Assembly (NCBI RefSeq): GCF_027484365.1
Contig: NZ_JAIXTC010000019.1
Span: 62,001 to 126,000, forward strand
DNA from: Brevundimonas sp.
GTDB taxonomy: Bacteria > Pseudomonadota > Alphaproteobacteria > Caulobacterales > Caulobacteraceae
Direction: 5' to 3'
DNA: 64,000 nt
Every line of letters starts with the position of its first letter. The first letter of the stretch is position 1. The translations under genes and the position numbers were made by a program. Of this stretch, positions 19,891-28,710 are shown one piece after another. The notes beneath the pieces were generated by a model, which was not told the DNA's origin, ran no database searches, and was given only the letters and a program-made list of their open reading frames with translations.

Positions 19891-21756
19891 TCAAACGTCG
19901 TCGGCGCGTGCGGCCAGTTCATCGGCGCGCCGTTCCAACTCCGCGGCCTGGGCAGGCATTCTGCGGCCGGCGGCCTGCAGTTCGGCGTCGGTGACGGTAT
20001 TGCCGCGGGAGGCATTCTCGCGGATCTGCCGGGCGCGGTAGGCCGGATCCTGAAGGCGGCGGCTCTCTTGCCGCAGTTGCTCCGCGCCGCGACGCATGTT
20101 CACCACGCCGGCGCGCATGTTGACGCGGGCGTCGGCCCGGGCGCGACGCGCACCTTCCATAGCGACACGAGACTGGGCCTCGGCCTGGGTCCTCGCCTGT
20201 TCGGCGGCGCGGCGGCCTTGGTCCGCATGGGAGAGAGCCACCTGACGCGCGCGCTCTCCGGCGAGACGGCCGTGTTCGGCCGCGGTCCGGGCGGATTCGG
20301 CCTGCAGGCGGGCGATGTCCGCCTGATGGCGGGCCATGTCGGCCTGATCGCGATCCCGGTCCGCCTGACGACGGGCGAGGTCAGCGTCACGGCGGTGCTG
20401 GTCGGCTTCAATCCGGGCCTCCACGGCGGCCTGGCGGGCTTCGACGGCGGCCTGGCGCGCCTCCTCGACCCGGGCCTGCTCAGCGGGAGTCAGATCCTCC
20501 CAGCGGCGGCCGTTGTAGGTGTAGACGTGATGGCCGGACTGCGACACGGCAGGCGGCGCGGGCGGCGCAGGGGGCGAGGGCGGTGTCGGCCAGGCGCCAC
20601 GCGCGGGCGGGGCCGGAGGGGCCGGCGGAGCCGGAGGCGCGAGCCCCACCCACGAGAGCATGGTCCTGGCCGGAGCAGCCGGCACCGCGGGAACGACCGA
20701 CGGCGGCGCCGGGGGAGCGGGCGGAGCCGGCGGCGCCGGCATGTCTCCGTCGTCGTTGATCTGAACCGCCGAACCCCCGTCGGAGATCAGGTTCGTCCGG
20801 GAATGCAGTTCGAGCGCTGCGATCGGGGTGGCCACGGCGGCCAGGGCGGCGACGGCGGTCAGGATGACGGCCGGACGACGTGCGGGGGACTTGTCGGTCA
20901 TGAGGTTGGCGATCCTTCGTTTCAGGGAGCGGCCGTCGCCCGCCATCGCGGTCGCGGCCAGGGACGTGTTTTGCGGGCCCGGAGCGGCGGCGAGGCCGAT
21001 CAGGGCGCGGGCGTAGGCGTGACGATCCACCTGTCCGACGGCGACGGCGTCGGCCGCCTCCTCGGAGCGTTCGATCAGGCTGCGATGAAGCATCCAGACC
21101 AGGGGATTGAACCAGAACAGGGCGAGGGCCAGCCGCGACAGGACCAGGAACAGCCAGTCCCGACGGCGGATGTGGGCCATCTCGTGAGCCATGACGGCAG
21201 CGGCCGTATCGGGTCGGGAGAGGGTGACCGGGTCGATCAGGACAGCCCCGGGCGGCAGACCCCAGCTCAGCGGACCGGTGATCCGGTCGCTGGACTTCAG
21301 CTGCGGGCGGGCCGCCGGTGCGAGGCCTGACAGGGCCTCGCTCCAGACCCCGGCCTTCACGGGCTTGCCGGCCTCGGTCCAGCGCGACAGGGTCCAGACG
21401 CCGGCCGCGAACCGGCCGGCGACGACGAGGGCCCCGACGGTCCAGACGAGCGCCAGGGTCTGCCCCAGCGACGGCAGCAGGAGGGAGCCGGAGACGGTCA
21501 CCCCCTCGACCGGATGCAGGTCGCCGCTCCACAGGGCGGGTGGTGGCGCAGCCTGGACAGCCGCAGGCAAGAGGGCGAGGCTGAGCGCCGGGCCGAAGGT
21601 CATCAGCACCGGCAGGGCCAGGACGATGCAGACGGTGGCGCGCAGCACGTCGACCCGGTCGAAGGCGCTGCGGGCGACGGTGGCGGACAGGGCCAGACCG
21701 AGCGCCGTGACGACCGACGACTTGGCGAGCAGGGCGACCAGGAGGGCGGCGCTCAT
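19891..21756 (-). CDS. BlaR1/MecR1-type M56 metallopeptidase with coiled-coil C-terminus
   Basis: 621 residues. Several N-terminal TM helices surround the M56 zinc site HEMAH (about residue 190) and a later ERSEEAADAVAV glutamate motif. These proteins sense a signal and cause loss of the BlaI repressor. Instead of a penicillin-binding sensor, the outside region here is Pro-rich (APPAPPAPP runs, about residues 340-400) followed by about 180 residues of Ala/Arg/Gln coiled coil with repeating R-Q-A-D. What it senses is unknown. Its start overlaps the stop of the blaI-like gene by 4 bases. Confidence 0.87.
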   Translation of the reverse strand: MSAALLVALLAKSSVVTALGLALSATVARSAFDRVDVLRATVCIVLALPVLMTFGPALSLALLPAAVQAAPPPALWSGDLHPVEGVTVSGSLLLPSLGQTLALVWTVGALVVAGRFAAGVWTLSRWTEAGKPVKAGVWSEALSGLAPAARPQLKSSDRITGPLSWGLPPGAVLIDPVTLSRPDTAAAVMAHEMAHIRRRDWLFLVLSRLALALFWFNPLVWMLHRSLIERSEEAADAVAVGQVDRHAYARALIGLAAAPGPQNTSLAATAMAGDGRSLKRRIANLMTDKSPARRPAVILTAVAALAAVATPIAALELHSRTNLISDGGSAVQINDDGDMPAPPAPPAPPAPPSVVPAVPAAPARTMLSWVGLAPPAPPAPPAPPARGAWPTPPSPPAPPAPPAVSQSGHHVYTYNGRRWEDLTPAEQARVEEARQAAVEARQAAVEARIEADQHRRDADLARRQADRDRDQADMARHQADIARLQAESARTAAEHGRLAGERARQVALSHADQGRRAAEQARTQAEAQSRVAMEGARRARADARVNMRAGVVNMRRGAEQLRQESRRLQDPAYRARQIRENASRGNTVTDAELQAAGRRMPAQAAELERRADELAARADDV

Positions 21757-22136
21757 TGATCCCGCTCCCGGGCGGCGTCGAGCAGTTTTTCCAGGGCCTT
21801 GATCTCGTCGGGCTTCAGCGGCTCGCCCATGCCCAGAAGAGCGGTGGCGGCGCTGGCGGCCGAGCCGGCGAAGAAGGTGTCGACCATCCGCTTCAGGGCG
21901 CCCGCAGCGACGGTTTCAGTGCGGGGAACGGGCCGATAGTCGAACCCGTCCCCGCCCGCCGCCCGCGACACAAGCCCGCGATCTTCCAGTCGCTTCAGCA
22001 GGGTGCGGACGGCGGAATCGCTCAATGTGTCAGGCAGGGCCGCGCGCACGGCCGCGGCGGTCGCGACCTCCAGGCGGCACAGGAGTTCGAACACCTCTCG
22101 CTCCCGCCTCGGCAATCCCTCGATCATCGCCGTCAC
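21753..22136 (-). CDS. BlaI/MecI/CopY family transcriptional repressor
   Basis: 127 residues. Winged-helix N-terminus (LPRREREVFELLCRLEVATAAAV, then LSDSAVRTLLKRLEDRGLV) matches the BlaI family; the C-terminal helices dimerise and hold the cleavage site. Paired and translationally coupled with the M56 peptidase gene, as in bla/mec systems. Two TACA-N2-TGTA dyads just upstream are the likely operators, implying autoregulation. No beta-lactamase gene lies nearby, so the regulated genes beyond the pair are unknown. Confidence 0.9.
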   Translation of the reverse strand: MTAMIEGLPRREREVFELLCRLEVATAAAVRAALPDTLSDSAVRTLLKRLEDRGLVSRAAGGDGFDYRPVPRTETVAAGALKRMVDTFFAGSAASAATALLGMGEPLKPDEIKALEKLLDAARERDQ

Positions 22137-22151
22137 TCCGCCTTGGTCCGC

Positions 22152-22175
22152 TACATTTGTAGCGTTACATTTGTA
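22152..22175. promoter_or_regulatory. Two BlaI-type operator dyads upstream of the repressor gene
   Basis: The word TACATTTGTA occurs at 22152-22161 and again at 22166-22175, 14 bases apart start to start. TACA-N2-TGTA is the core dyad bound by BlaI/MecI repressors. Both copies lie 16-39 bases before the repressor start codon, overlapping the expected promoter. Confidence 0.8.
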
Positions 22176-22228
22176 GCGGATTAGGGCGGGATTGGGGCGA
22201 CGAAGATGAAGCTTTGGACAGGCGTCCG

Positions 22229-23110
22229 TCAGGCCTCGACGGGCACGTGAAAGTCGAGGGTCACGCCCGGCGTCGTCGGCTCGAACCGGCTGTCGTACAG
22301 TTCGAAGTCCGGGCTTTCGGCCAGGGTCAGACCGCTACCCGGAACCAGTTCGCCCCAGATCGTCTGCATCGCAGCCTTGATCTGCGGATGGACCGGACCG
22401 CCGTCGAGGGTGATGCGGAACACAAGGTAGGTCGCGGCCGGCACGTCTTTGGCCTCGAATCCCTCGGGCGGCGTCGCGCCGGGTTCGATTCCCACCCCGG
22501 CCATATAGGCGAAACTCCCCTCCTCCCGGTCGACGCCCCAGACGACGCCATAGGTGTTCCAGCCTGGAACCTGCCCCTCGAACGGCAGGGCTCCGACCAG
22601 CCGGGCCCAGAGCTGGGGAATGCTGGACTTGGTGGCGTCATCGAAGCGGCGCGAAGGGCCCGCGACGGTGAAGGCCTCCATCGTCTTGAGCCCGGGCAAC
22701 CGGGCGACGGCGGCTTCGCCGGAGACAGATGCGGTCATGGGGGAGTGTCCTTGCATTGGGGTGACGGGGACGACGCGTCGACGGAACCGGCCGGGCGAGA
22801 CGCCGAAGATGCGGACGAAGGCGCGGGTGAAGGCCTCTTGCGACTCGAACCCGCTATCGAGCGCCAGATCGATGAGGCGCAGGCCGGGGTCGTCGACCAT
22901 CCGGCGCGCCGCGCGGATCAGCCGCCGGGCGCGCACATGGGTCATCACGCTCCGTCCCATCCGGGCGGAGAAGACGCGCGAGAAATGATAGGGCGACAGG
23001 CCCGCCTGATCCGCGATCGCGGCCAGGGTCAGCGGCGCGTCCAGATGCGCCTCGATCCAGTCGACCGTGGCGGTCAGACGATCGGTTCCAGTGGTCGGCG
23101 CAATCTCCAT
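22229..23110 (-). CDS. AraC family regulator with GyrI-like effector domain
   Basis: 293 residues. Two AraC helix-turn-helix motifs occupy the N-terminal third (LAAIADQAGLSPYHFSRVF and DLALDSGFESQEAFTRAF), followed from about residue 120 by a GyrI-like/effector-binding domain (LYDSRFEP at the end). Rob/SoxS-like multidrug-responsive activators share this layout. Same strand and 57 bases downstream of the alcohol dehydrogenase gene. Confidence 0.88.
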   Translation of the reverse strand: MEIAPTTGTDRLTATVDWIEAHLDAPLTLAAIADQAGLSPYHFSRVFSARMGRSVMTHVRARRLIRAARRMVDDPGLRLIDLALDSGFESQEAFTRAFVRIFGVSPGRFRRRVVPVTPMQGHSPMTASVSGEAAVARLPGLKTMEAFTVAGPSRRFDDATKSSIPQLWARLVGALPFEGQVPGWNTYGVVWGVDREEGSFAYMAGVGIEPGATPPEGFEAKDVPAATYLVFRITLDGGPVHPQIKAAMQTIWGELVPGSGLTLAESPDFELYDSRFEPTTPGVTLDFHVPVEA

Positions 23111-23167
23111 GCGCCGGAATATGGACCGGTCAGAACGCCTCGTCCTGACCGGTCTTGCTGTTCGCGA

Positions 23168-24223
23168 TCAGGCTGCGGGGGCGTCCAGCGTCGCCATGTC
23201 GATGACGAAGCGGTAGCGGACGTCCGACTTCTCCATCCGGTCGAAGGCGTGGTTGATCTCGTCCATGCGGATCATCTCGACGTCGGGGTGGATGTTCTTC
23301 TCGGCGCAGAAGTCGAGCATCTCCTGGGTCTCCCGGATGCCGCCGATCGGCGAGCCCGAGACACGGCGACGGGCCATCAGCAGCGGCAGGGTCGACATCT
23401 CCTCCATCGGACCCAGCTGGCCGACGATCACGAGCGTGCCGTCGATGTCGAGCAGGGGCATATAGGAGTTGAGGTCGTGCTTGACCGGCACGGTGTCGAT
23501 GATCAGGTCCAGGCTGTTCGCCGCCGCCTTCATCGCCGCCCGGTCGCTCGAGACCAGCAGTTCGTGCGCGCCCAGTTCCTTCGCATCAGCCTCCTTGTCG
23601 GCCGTGCGGCTCAGCACAACGACGTGGGCGCCCAGACCCACGGCCAGCTTGACCGCCATATGGCCGAGACCGCCCAGGCCGATGACGCCGACGCGGGTGC
23701 CTTCCTTGACGCCCCAGGTCTTCAGCGGCGACCAGGTCGTGATGCCGGCGCAGAGCAGAGGCGCGGCCTTGGTGATGTCGAGCGCGTCCGGCACCGACAG
23801 GACGAACTCCTCGCGCACCACCAGATGCTTGGAATAGCCGCCGTAGGTCGGCTCGCCCGTGACCCGGTCCCGGCCGTTATAGGTCTGGGTGTTGCCGTTC
23901 CGGCAGAGCTGTTCCTCGCCCTTGTCGCACTGGTCGCAGTGCTGGCAGGAATCGACCATGCAGCCGACGCCGACGCGGTCGCCTTCCTTGAACTTCGTGA
24001 CCTCGGGGCCGACAGCGGTGACGACGCCGATGATCTCGTGGCCCGGCACGACCGGATAGGAGGAGAAGCCCCAGTCGTTGCGCGCCTGGTGCAGGTCGGA
24101 GTGGCAGACGCCGCTGTACAGGATCTCCATGGCCACATCGTTCGCGCGCAGGTCGCGCCGGTCGAACGCCCAGGGAGCCAGCGGCGTCGTGGTCGAATGG
24201 GCGGCGTAACCGATGGTCTTCAT
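23168..24223 (-). CDS. Zinc-dependent NAD(P)-dependent alcohol dehydrogenase (YahK/CAD-like)
   Basis: 351 residues from the ATG at 24223 (MKTIGYAAH). Catalytic zinc ligands are seen in GVCHSDLHQ and PGHEIIG, the structural zinc site in the four-Cys run CQHCDQCDKGEEQLC, and the nucleotide site in GLGGLGHMAVKLA. The family reduces aldehydes, usually with NADPH. A longer in-frame reading to 24406 has no support and is excluded. Confidence 0.92.
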   Translation of the reverse strand: MKTIGYAAHSTTTPLAPWAFDRRDLRANDVAMEILYSGVCHSDLHQARNDWGFSSYPVVPGHEIIGVVTAVGPEVTKFKEGDRVGVGCMVDSCQHCDQCDKGEEQLCRNGNTQTYNGRDRVTGEPTYGGYSKHLVVREEFVLSVPDALDITKAAPLLCAGITTWSPLKTWGVKEGTRVGVIGLGGLGHMAVKLAVGLGAHVVVLSRTADKEADAKELGAHELLVSSDRAAMKAAANSLDLIIDTVPVKHDLNSYMPLLDIDGTLVIVGQLGPMEEMSTLPLLMARRRVSGSPIGGIRETQEMLDFCAEKNIHPDVEMIRMDEINHAFDRMEKSDVRYRFVIDMATLDAPAA

Positions 24224-24471
24224 GGAGTAGTCCTTCAAAAGGCGGACAGGAGCCGGCACCGCACATCCGGAACGCACCGATCCCGTCGATCGATCCGGAA
24301 CAGGCCGCGATTCCGCATCCGATTGCGCGATATAGTCGACATCGACCCGTGAATGGCAATCATCAATGAAGCGCGGCGGTCCCGGCGACCTCGCCGCCTT
24401 CCACACCCTGGCCGACGCCGGCGTTCACGGCCCTGATCGACGCCCTGCGGTATCGACGGCCGTAGCGCGAC

Positions 24472-25137
24472 CTAGTGGTTGGTGGTCAGGACGACGCCGA
24501 CGAGCACGGCGGCCCAGTGGACGCTGGCGGCCGCGACGACGTGGCCGTGCCAGATGGCCCGGAACCACTTCAGCTTCTTGCGCACATAGAAGACCGCACC
24601 GGTCATATAGAGGACCCCGCCGATCGCCAGCAGCAGCAGGGCGATCCACGACCCGTGCGCGACCATCGGCTGGAAGGCGATCACCACCAGCCAGCCCAGG
24701 GCGATATAGACCCCGACCCAGAACCCCTTGCCGATACCGGGCAGGAACAGCTTGCCGAGGGCCCCGAGCGTCGCCAGCCCCCAGACCGCGCCCGTCATCG
24801 CCCAGGCCCAGACGCCTTCCAGATTGTGGGTCGTGAACGGCGTGTAGGACCCCGCGATCATCAGGAAGATGCCGGCGTGATCCAGACGGCGCAGCAGGGG
24901 CCGCCACTGGGGCTTTGCGAAATTATAGGCGGTCGAAAAGCCGAGCATCGCCAGCATCCCGATCGCATAGACCCCGACCGCGACCACCAGCCCCAGATCG
25001 CCCCGCGCCACCGAAAGACCCAGCAGAACACCGCCGCCGAACAGGGCGAAGGCCAGGCCAGACAGGTGGACCACGAGGTCCGCGCACTTGGCGCGAGGCG
25101 TCGGATAATGCCGGGGCGGAAGTGGCGTCGATGTCAT
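24472..25137 (-). CDS. trhA: TrhA/hemolysin III family membrane protein
   Basis: 221 residues with seven predicted TM helices and the family's metal-site residues: an early H in CADLVVHLSG, RRLDHAGIFLMIAGSYTPF and a terminal HGHVVAAASVHW. Related to PAQR receptors; in bacteria linked to membrane energy or fluidity homeostasis rather than proven haemolysis. ATG start. Divergent from the CoA-transferase gene. Confidence 0.9.
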   Translation of the reverse strand: MTSTPLPPRHYPTPRAKCADLVVHLSGLAFALFGGGVLLGLSVARGDLGLVVAVGVYAIGMLAMLGFSTAYNFAKPQWRPLLRRLDHAGIFLMIAGSYTPFTTHNLEGVWAWAMTGAVWGLATLGALGKLFLPGIGKGFWVGVYIALGWLVVIAFQPMVAHGSWIALLLLAIGGVLYMTGAVFYVRKKLKWFRAIWHGHVVAAASVHWAAVLVGVVLTTNH

Positions 25138-25302
25138 GTCGTCAGCCTAGCAGAAAACGGAGTGCTGTCGTCTGGTCTTCCGCGTGCATGCATGGCCCAG
25201 GTGCTCGAAATGGGGCGCGACGGCGATCCTGGGCCCGACGTTTTGTGAGCGCACGGCCGGAGATGACGCTAGAACCGGCGGAACCCGCGGATACGAGACG
25301 CC

Positions 25303-26628
25303 ATGACCGACTTCCATTCTGTCTATGCGTCCCGGCTCATGCCGCCGGCCGAGGCCGCCGCCCTGATCCCGTCCGGCGCGAAGATCGTCATGTCGCTCGG
25401 CGTCGGTCAGCCGCCCGCCATTCTCAAGGCCATCGCCGACCGGGCCGAGGCGGGACAGGTGGAGGGCCTGCGCTTCTACTACCTGCTGTCGACCGCCATC
25501 GCGGGCGAGACGGTGCTGCGCTACGAGCTGATGGACCGGATCCGACCCTGCAGCCTTTTCCACAGCGCCATCGAACGCCGTCTTGACGCCCAGGCCCGCG
25601 CCGAGGGTCGCCCGCCCGTGGTCGAGTTCATCCCGACCGGCTTCCAGCAGACCCCGCGCGTCCTGTGCGAGGAGATCGGCGTCGACACCCTCGTCGCCAC
25701 GGTCTCGCCGATGGACGCGGACGGCCACTTCAGTTTCGGGACCAATACGGACTATGCCGAGCCGGTGTCGAAGACGGCGATGCGGCTGATCCTCGAGGTC
25801 AACCCCAACATGCCGCGGGTCTTCGGCCAGTCGACCGTCCACGTCTCGCGGGTCACGGCCCTTGTCGAGAATGCGGTTCCGCTGCTGGAAATCCCCAAGG
25901 CCGCGCCGCAACCGGCCGACACCGTCATCGGCGGACTGATCGCGGCCCAGGTCGAGGACGGCGCCACGCTCCAGATGGGGATCGGCGCCTTGCCGGACGC
26001 CGTCTGCGCGGCCCTGACGGGGCATCGGGACCTCGGCATCCACACCGAAATGCTGACACCCGGTCTGGTCGAGCTGATGAAGGCCGGGGTCGTGACCAAC
26101 GCCCGCAAGACCCTGCATCCAGGCGTTACCGCCTTCGCCTTCTGCATGGGCGACCGTTCGACCTATGCCTATCTGCACGAGAACCCGGCAATCGAGGCCT
26201 ATCCGGTCTCGTACATCAACGACGTATCCGTCATCGCGCGGAACGAACGGATGGTGTCGGTCAATGCGACGCTGGAGATCGACCTCAACGGCGCCTGTTG
26301 TTCAGAGCATCTGAACGGCCTGCAGTTCACAGGCTCAGGCGGCCAGCTCGACTTCGTCCGGGGGGCCTATGCCTCGGCCGGCGGCCAGTCGATCATCGCC
26401 TGCCATGCCACGGCGAAGTCCGGGACCCTGTCGCGCATCGTGCCGAAGCTCAGCGGGCCGGTGACCACGCCGCGCAATGACGTGCACAAGGTCGTCACGG
26501 AATACGGCGTCGCCGACCTGAAGGGACTCAGCACCTCGGAGCGCGCCCGCGCCCTGATCGCCCTCGCCGCGCCGCAGTTCCGCGAGGACCTGACGGCCCA
26601 GGCGAAGGCGATTGCCCTGATCGGCTAG
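25303..26628 (+). CDS. Acetyl-CoA hydrolase/CoA-transferase family protein
   Basis: 441 residues, the length of 4-hydroxybutyrate or acetate CoA-transferases. The family end-motif GSGGQLDFVRGA (about residue 346) and the catalytic region INDVSVIARNERMVSVNATLEIDL are visible; a Glu forms the acyl-enzyme thioester in relatives. It moves CoA between short carboxylic acids; the precise acids are not readable. Single gene, with its own upstream region shared divergently with trhA. Confidence 0.88.
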   Translation: MTDFHSVYASRLMPPAEAAALIPSGAKIVMSLGVGQPPAILKAIADRAEAGQVEGLRFYYLLSTAIAGETVLRYELMDRIRPCSLFHSAIERRLDAQARAEGRPPVVEFIPTGFQQTPRVLCEEIGVDTLVATVSPMDADGHFSFGTNTDYAEPVSKTAMRLILEVNPNMPRVFGQSTVHVSRVTALVENAVPLLEIPKAAPQPADTVIGGLIAAQVEDGATLQMGIGALPDAVCAALTGHRDLGIHTEMLTPGLVELMKAGVVTNARKTLHPGVTAFAFCMGDRSTYAYLHENPAIEAYPVSYINDVSVIARNERMVSVNATLEIDLNGACCSEHLNGLQFTGSGGQLDFVRGAYASAGGQSIIACHATAKSGTLSRIVPKLSGPVTTPRNDVHKVVTEYGVADLKGLSTSERARALIALAAPQFREDLTAQAKAIALIG

Positions 26629-26685
26629 GCCGGCATGCCGTCGTTTTGCGGCCCCCCGGCAGGGCGCCCCGAAGACCGGCCGCCG

Positions 26686-28302
26686 TCAGTCGTTGAGATG
26701 GCTCCAGACCCTGGAAATGACCACCGAGCCTTCGCCCACCGACGATGCGACCCGTTTGACCGAACCGGCGCGGACATCGCCCACGGCGAAGATTCCCGGT
26801 TCTGACGTCGCATAGGGCGAGGCGGCCGACGCGGCGTCACCGGTCAGGACGAAACCCTTGTCGTCGAGCGCCACAAGCCCAGAGAGCCACGCGGTGTTCG
26901 GTTCGGCTCCGACCATTATGAACAGGGCGCAGGTCGAGACCACACGGTCCGTTCCATCCACCCGGTTGCGGAGGACGACGGTCTCGAGCCTGGCCGATCC
27001 ACCGACAGCTGTGACCTCCGTCTCGTATTCGATCGTGATCCGGGGATCGGCCTCCAGACGGCTGGAAAGATAGCTCGACATCGAGGCGGCCAGCGACCGG
27101 CCCCTGACGATCAAATGGACGCGGCTGGCCGACCGGCTCAGATACATGGCGGCCTGACCGGCGGAGTTGCCGCCGCCAATGATCACGGCGGCCGTATCGC
27201 GGCAGTATCGCGCCTCGTTTTCGGTTGCGGCGTAGTAGACCCCGGCGCCCTCGTAGTCCGCGAGACGGTCGATCGGCAGTCGCTTGTACTGGACGCCGGT
27301 CGCCACAACGACGGCCCCGGCCGAAATCCGGCGACCATTGTCGAAGACGGCGCAGAAGCGCCCGGTGTCCTGGTGCTCCAGAGAGACGACGCGACGCGGC
27401 ATCAGGAAGCGTGCCCCGAACTTCATGGCCTGGACCTCGCCACGCCAGACCAGGTCCGCGCCCGAAATCCCGGTCGGGAAGCCCATGTAGTTTTCAATCC
27501 GGCTCGATGTGCCCGCCTGGCCGCCGATGGCGGTATCCTCGACCACCAGGGCGCTCAGCCCCTCCGCACCGGCGTAGACGGCGGCAGCGACCCCCGCCGG
27601 ACCGCCGCCGACGATCAACACGTCGAACGGCGCGTCGTCGTCGAGATCATAGTTTACGCCCAGAAGGCGGGCGACCGTCTCCGGGGTCGGATCCTCCACC
27701 ACATGCCCGCGACCGAAGATCACTGCAGGCGTGTCGGCGGAGAGGTCGCAACTGGTCGCAACCTCCAGCGCCTCGGGGCTTCCGACCTCGTACGAGGCAT
27801 AGGGCAGACGGTTACGGCTGACGAAGTCCGCGATCCGGCGGACGTTTCTGTCCCGGTCCTCGCCGATCAGGACCAGCGGACTGAACCGTGTCTCGAGCTG
27901 TTTGCGTCGCCGCGCAGCCAGAACAGTGATGATGATGTCCGACATCTCCGGAATCTCGGACATCAATCGCAACATCGCGGGCCGTGGGACTTCCAGAACG
28001 CTTGTCGTGCGCACGGCGCGCAGGGGCATCGACCAGTTTCCCCCGTTGAGAAAGGAGATCTCGCCCATGAATTGGGCCGGACCCAAGGTGGACCCCGTCG
28101 CACGCGCGTCAGAGAACGGGTTTACGACCTCGATCTCGCCATCGAGAAGATAGACGAACCGGTCCACCGGATCGCCCGGCTGCACCAGGAAGACGCCGCC
28201 GTCATAGGTCACGACCGTTCCGACAGACCGCATCGCATCGACATGCGCCGCCGCCAGCGGCGTGCGCTGCATCTCTTCAAGGTCGCGGCCGATCGTTTCC
28301 AA
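26686..28302 (-). CDS. cNMP-binding-domain flavoprotein, thioredoxin-reductase-like
   Basis: 538 residues. The first about 140 residues are a cyclic-nucleotide-binding fold (FLVQPGDPVDRFVYLLDGEIEV). From about residue 230 comes a thioredoxin-reductase-like FAD/NADPH module: VGGGPAGVAAAVYA, then IIGGGNSAGQAA, then FAVGDVRAGSVKRV. The CxxC redox pair expected before the second Rossmann motif is absent, so it cannot work as a normal thioredoxin reductase. It is the first chromosomal gene left of the island boundary and, in the uninterrupted chromosome, would lie directly downstream of guaA on the same strand. Confidence 0.87.
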   Translation of the reverse strand: METIGRDLEEMQRTPLAAAHVDAMRSVGTVVTYDGGVFLVQPGDPVDRFVYLLDGEIEVVNPFSDARATGSTLGPAQFMGEISFLNGGNWSMPLRAVRTTSVLEVPRPAMLRLMSEIPEMSDIIITVLAARRRKQLETRFSPLVLIGEDRDRNVRRIADFVSRNRLPYASYEVGSPEALEVATSCDLSADTPAVIFGRGHVVEDPTPETVARLLGVNYDLDDDAPFDVLIVGGGPAGVAAAVYAGAEGLSALVVEDTAIGGQAGTSSRIENYMGFPTGISGADLVWRGEVQAMKFGARFLMPRRVVSLEHQDTGRFCAVFDNGRRISAGAVVVATGVQYKRLPIDRLADYEGAGVYYAATENEARYCRDTAAVIIGGGNSAGQAAMYLSRSASRVHLIVRGRSLAASMSSYLSSRLEADPRITIEYETEVTAVGGSARLETVVLRNRVDGTDRVVSTCALFIMVGAEPNTAWLSGLVALDDKGFVLTGDAASAASPYATSEPGIFAVGDVRAGSVKRVASSVGEGSVVISRVWSHLND

Positions 28303-28392
28303 GCGGGTCCCCTCCCCTCCGCCCGCGCGCGGGCCACCTGACGAGTGAACCCTAGGCCTGGCCGGGGAAATCAGGGAGCCCCCCGGGCGGGA

Positions 28393-28407
28393 TTATTCCC
28401 ACTCGAT
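28393..28407 (-). repeat. guaA 3'-end remnant: putative ICE attachment site (attR-type)
   Basis: On the minus strand the bases read ATC GAG TGG GAA TAA, exactly the usual last codons of guaA (Ile-Glu-Trp-Glu-stop), yet upstream codons do not encode GMP synthase. The end of guaA, around GAGTGGGA, is a known integration site of tyrosine-recombinase islands. Chromosome-like genes lie to the left, conjugation and metal-resistance genes to the right. The match is short, so proof needs the second copy at an intact guaA to the right of the window. Confidence 0.72.
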
Positions 28408-28418
28408 TACACAAATTA

Positions 28419-28449
28419 CCCCAAGCCCCTGATCGGCTTGGGGTTTTTT
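28419..28449 (+). terminator. Rho-independent terminator next to the att site
   Basis: Stem CCCCAAGCC / GGCTTGGGG (9 base pairs, 7-base loop) followed directly by six T on the plus strand. A textbook intrinsic terminator. It points rightward, into the island, with no plus-strand gene upstream, so it would shield the island from chromosomal antisense read-through. Confidence 0.8.
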
Positions 28450-28710
28450 CTCGCTCATCGGCCGCCGGACCGATTGAACAACCGACAGACGAGAAGTATT
28501 CTGAAAACATTCAGAAAATTCTAAGCAATAACATTTGCGTGAATTCGTCATCTTTTGCGGTCTATCGGACTTTCTGAGCACTGAGATGCAATGCAACGAG
28601 TTCGATTCGCCTTGCCACCTTGCACCATCACTTGGACGTACACTGTATCTCATCCGCACGTCCGTCGTCGAGCTTACCGGGTCGATCGTATGGCGATAGC
28701 GACAAGACTC
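28450..28710. other. A/T-richer island-end spacer without genes
   Basis: About 260 bases right of the terminator, visibly richer in A and T than neighbours (for example around 28495-28560). A minus-strand frame of 115 codons ending at the att copy crosses it but has no family resemblance. Could hold recombinase arm sites; none is proven. Confidence 0.4.

Noticed and set aside
20560..20740. Pro/Gly-rich repeats as a CRISPR or satellite array
   Set aside because: They encode the Pro-rich linker of the M56 protein; units are irregular, with no spacers.
22214..24352. Long plus-strand frame of 712 codons
   Set aside because: Shadow of the AraC and alcohol dehydrogenase genes, both with clear motifs on the minus strand; the frame is Asp/Arg/His-rich without domains.
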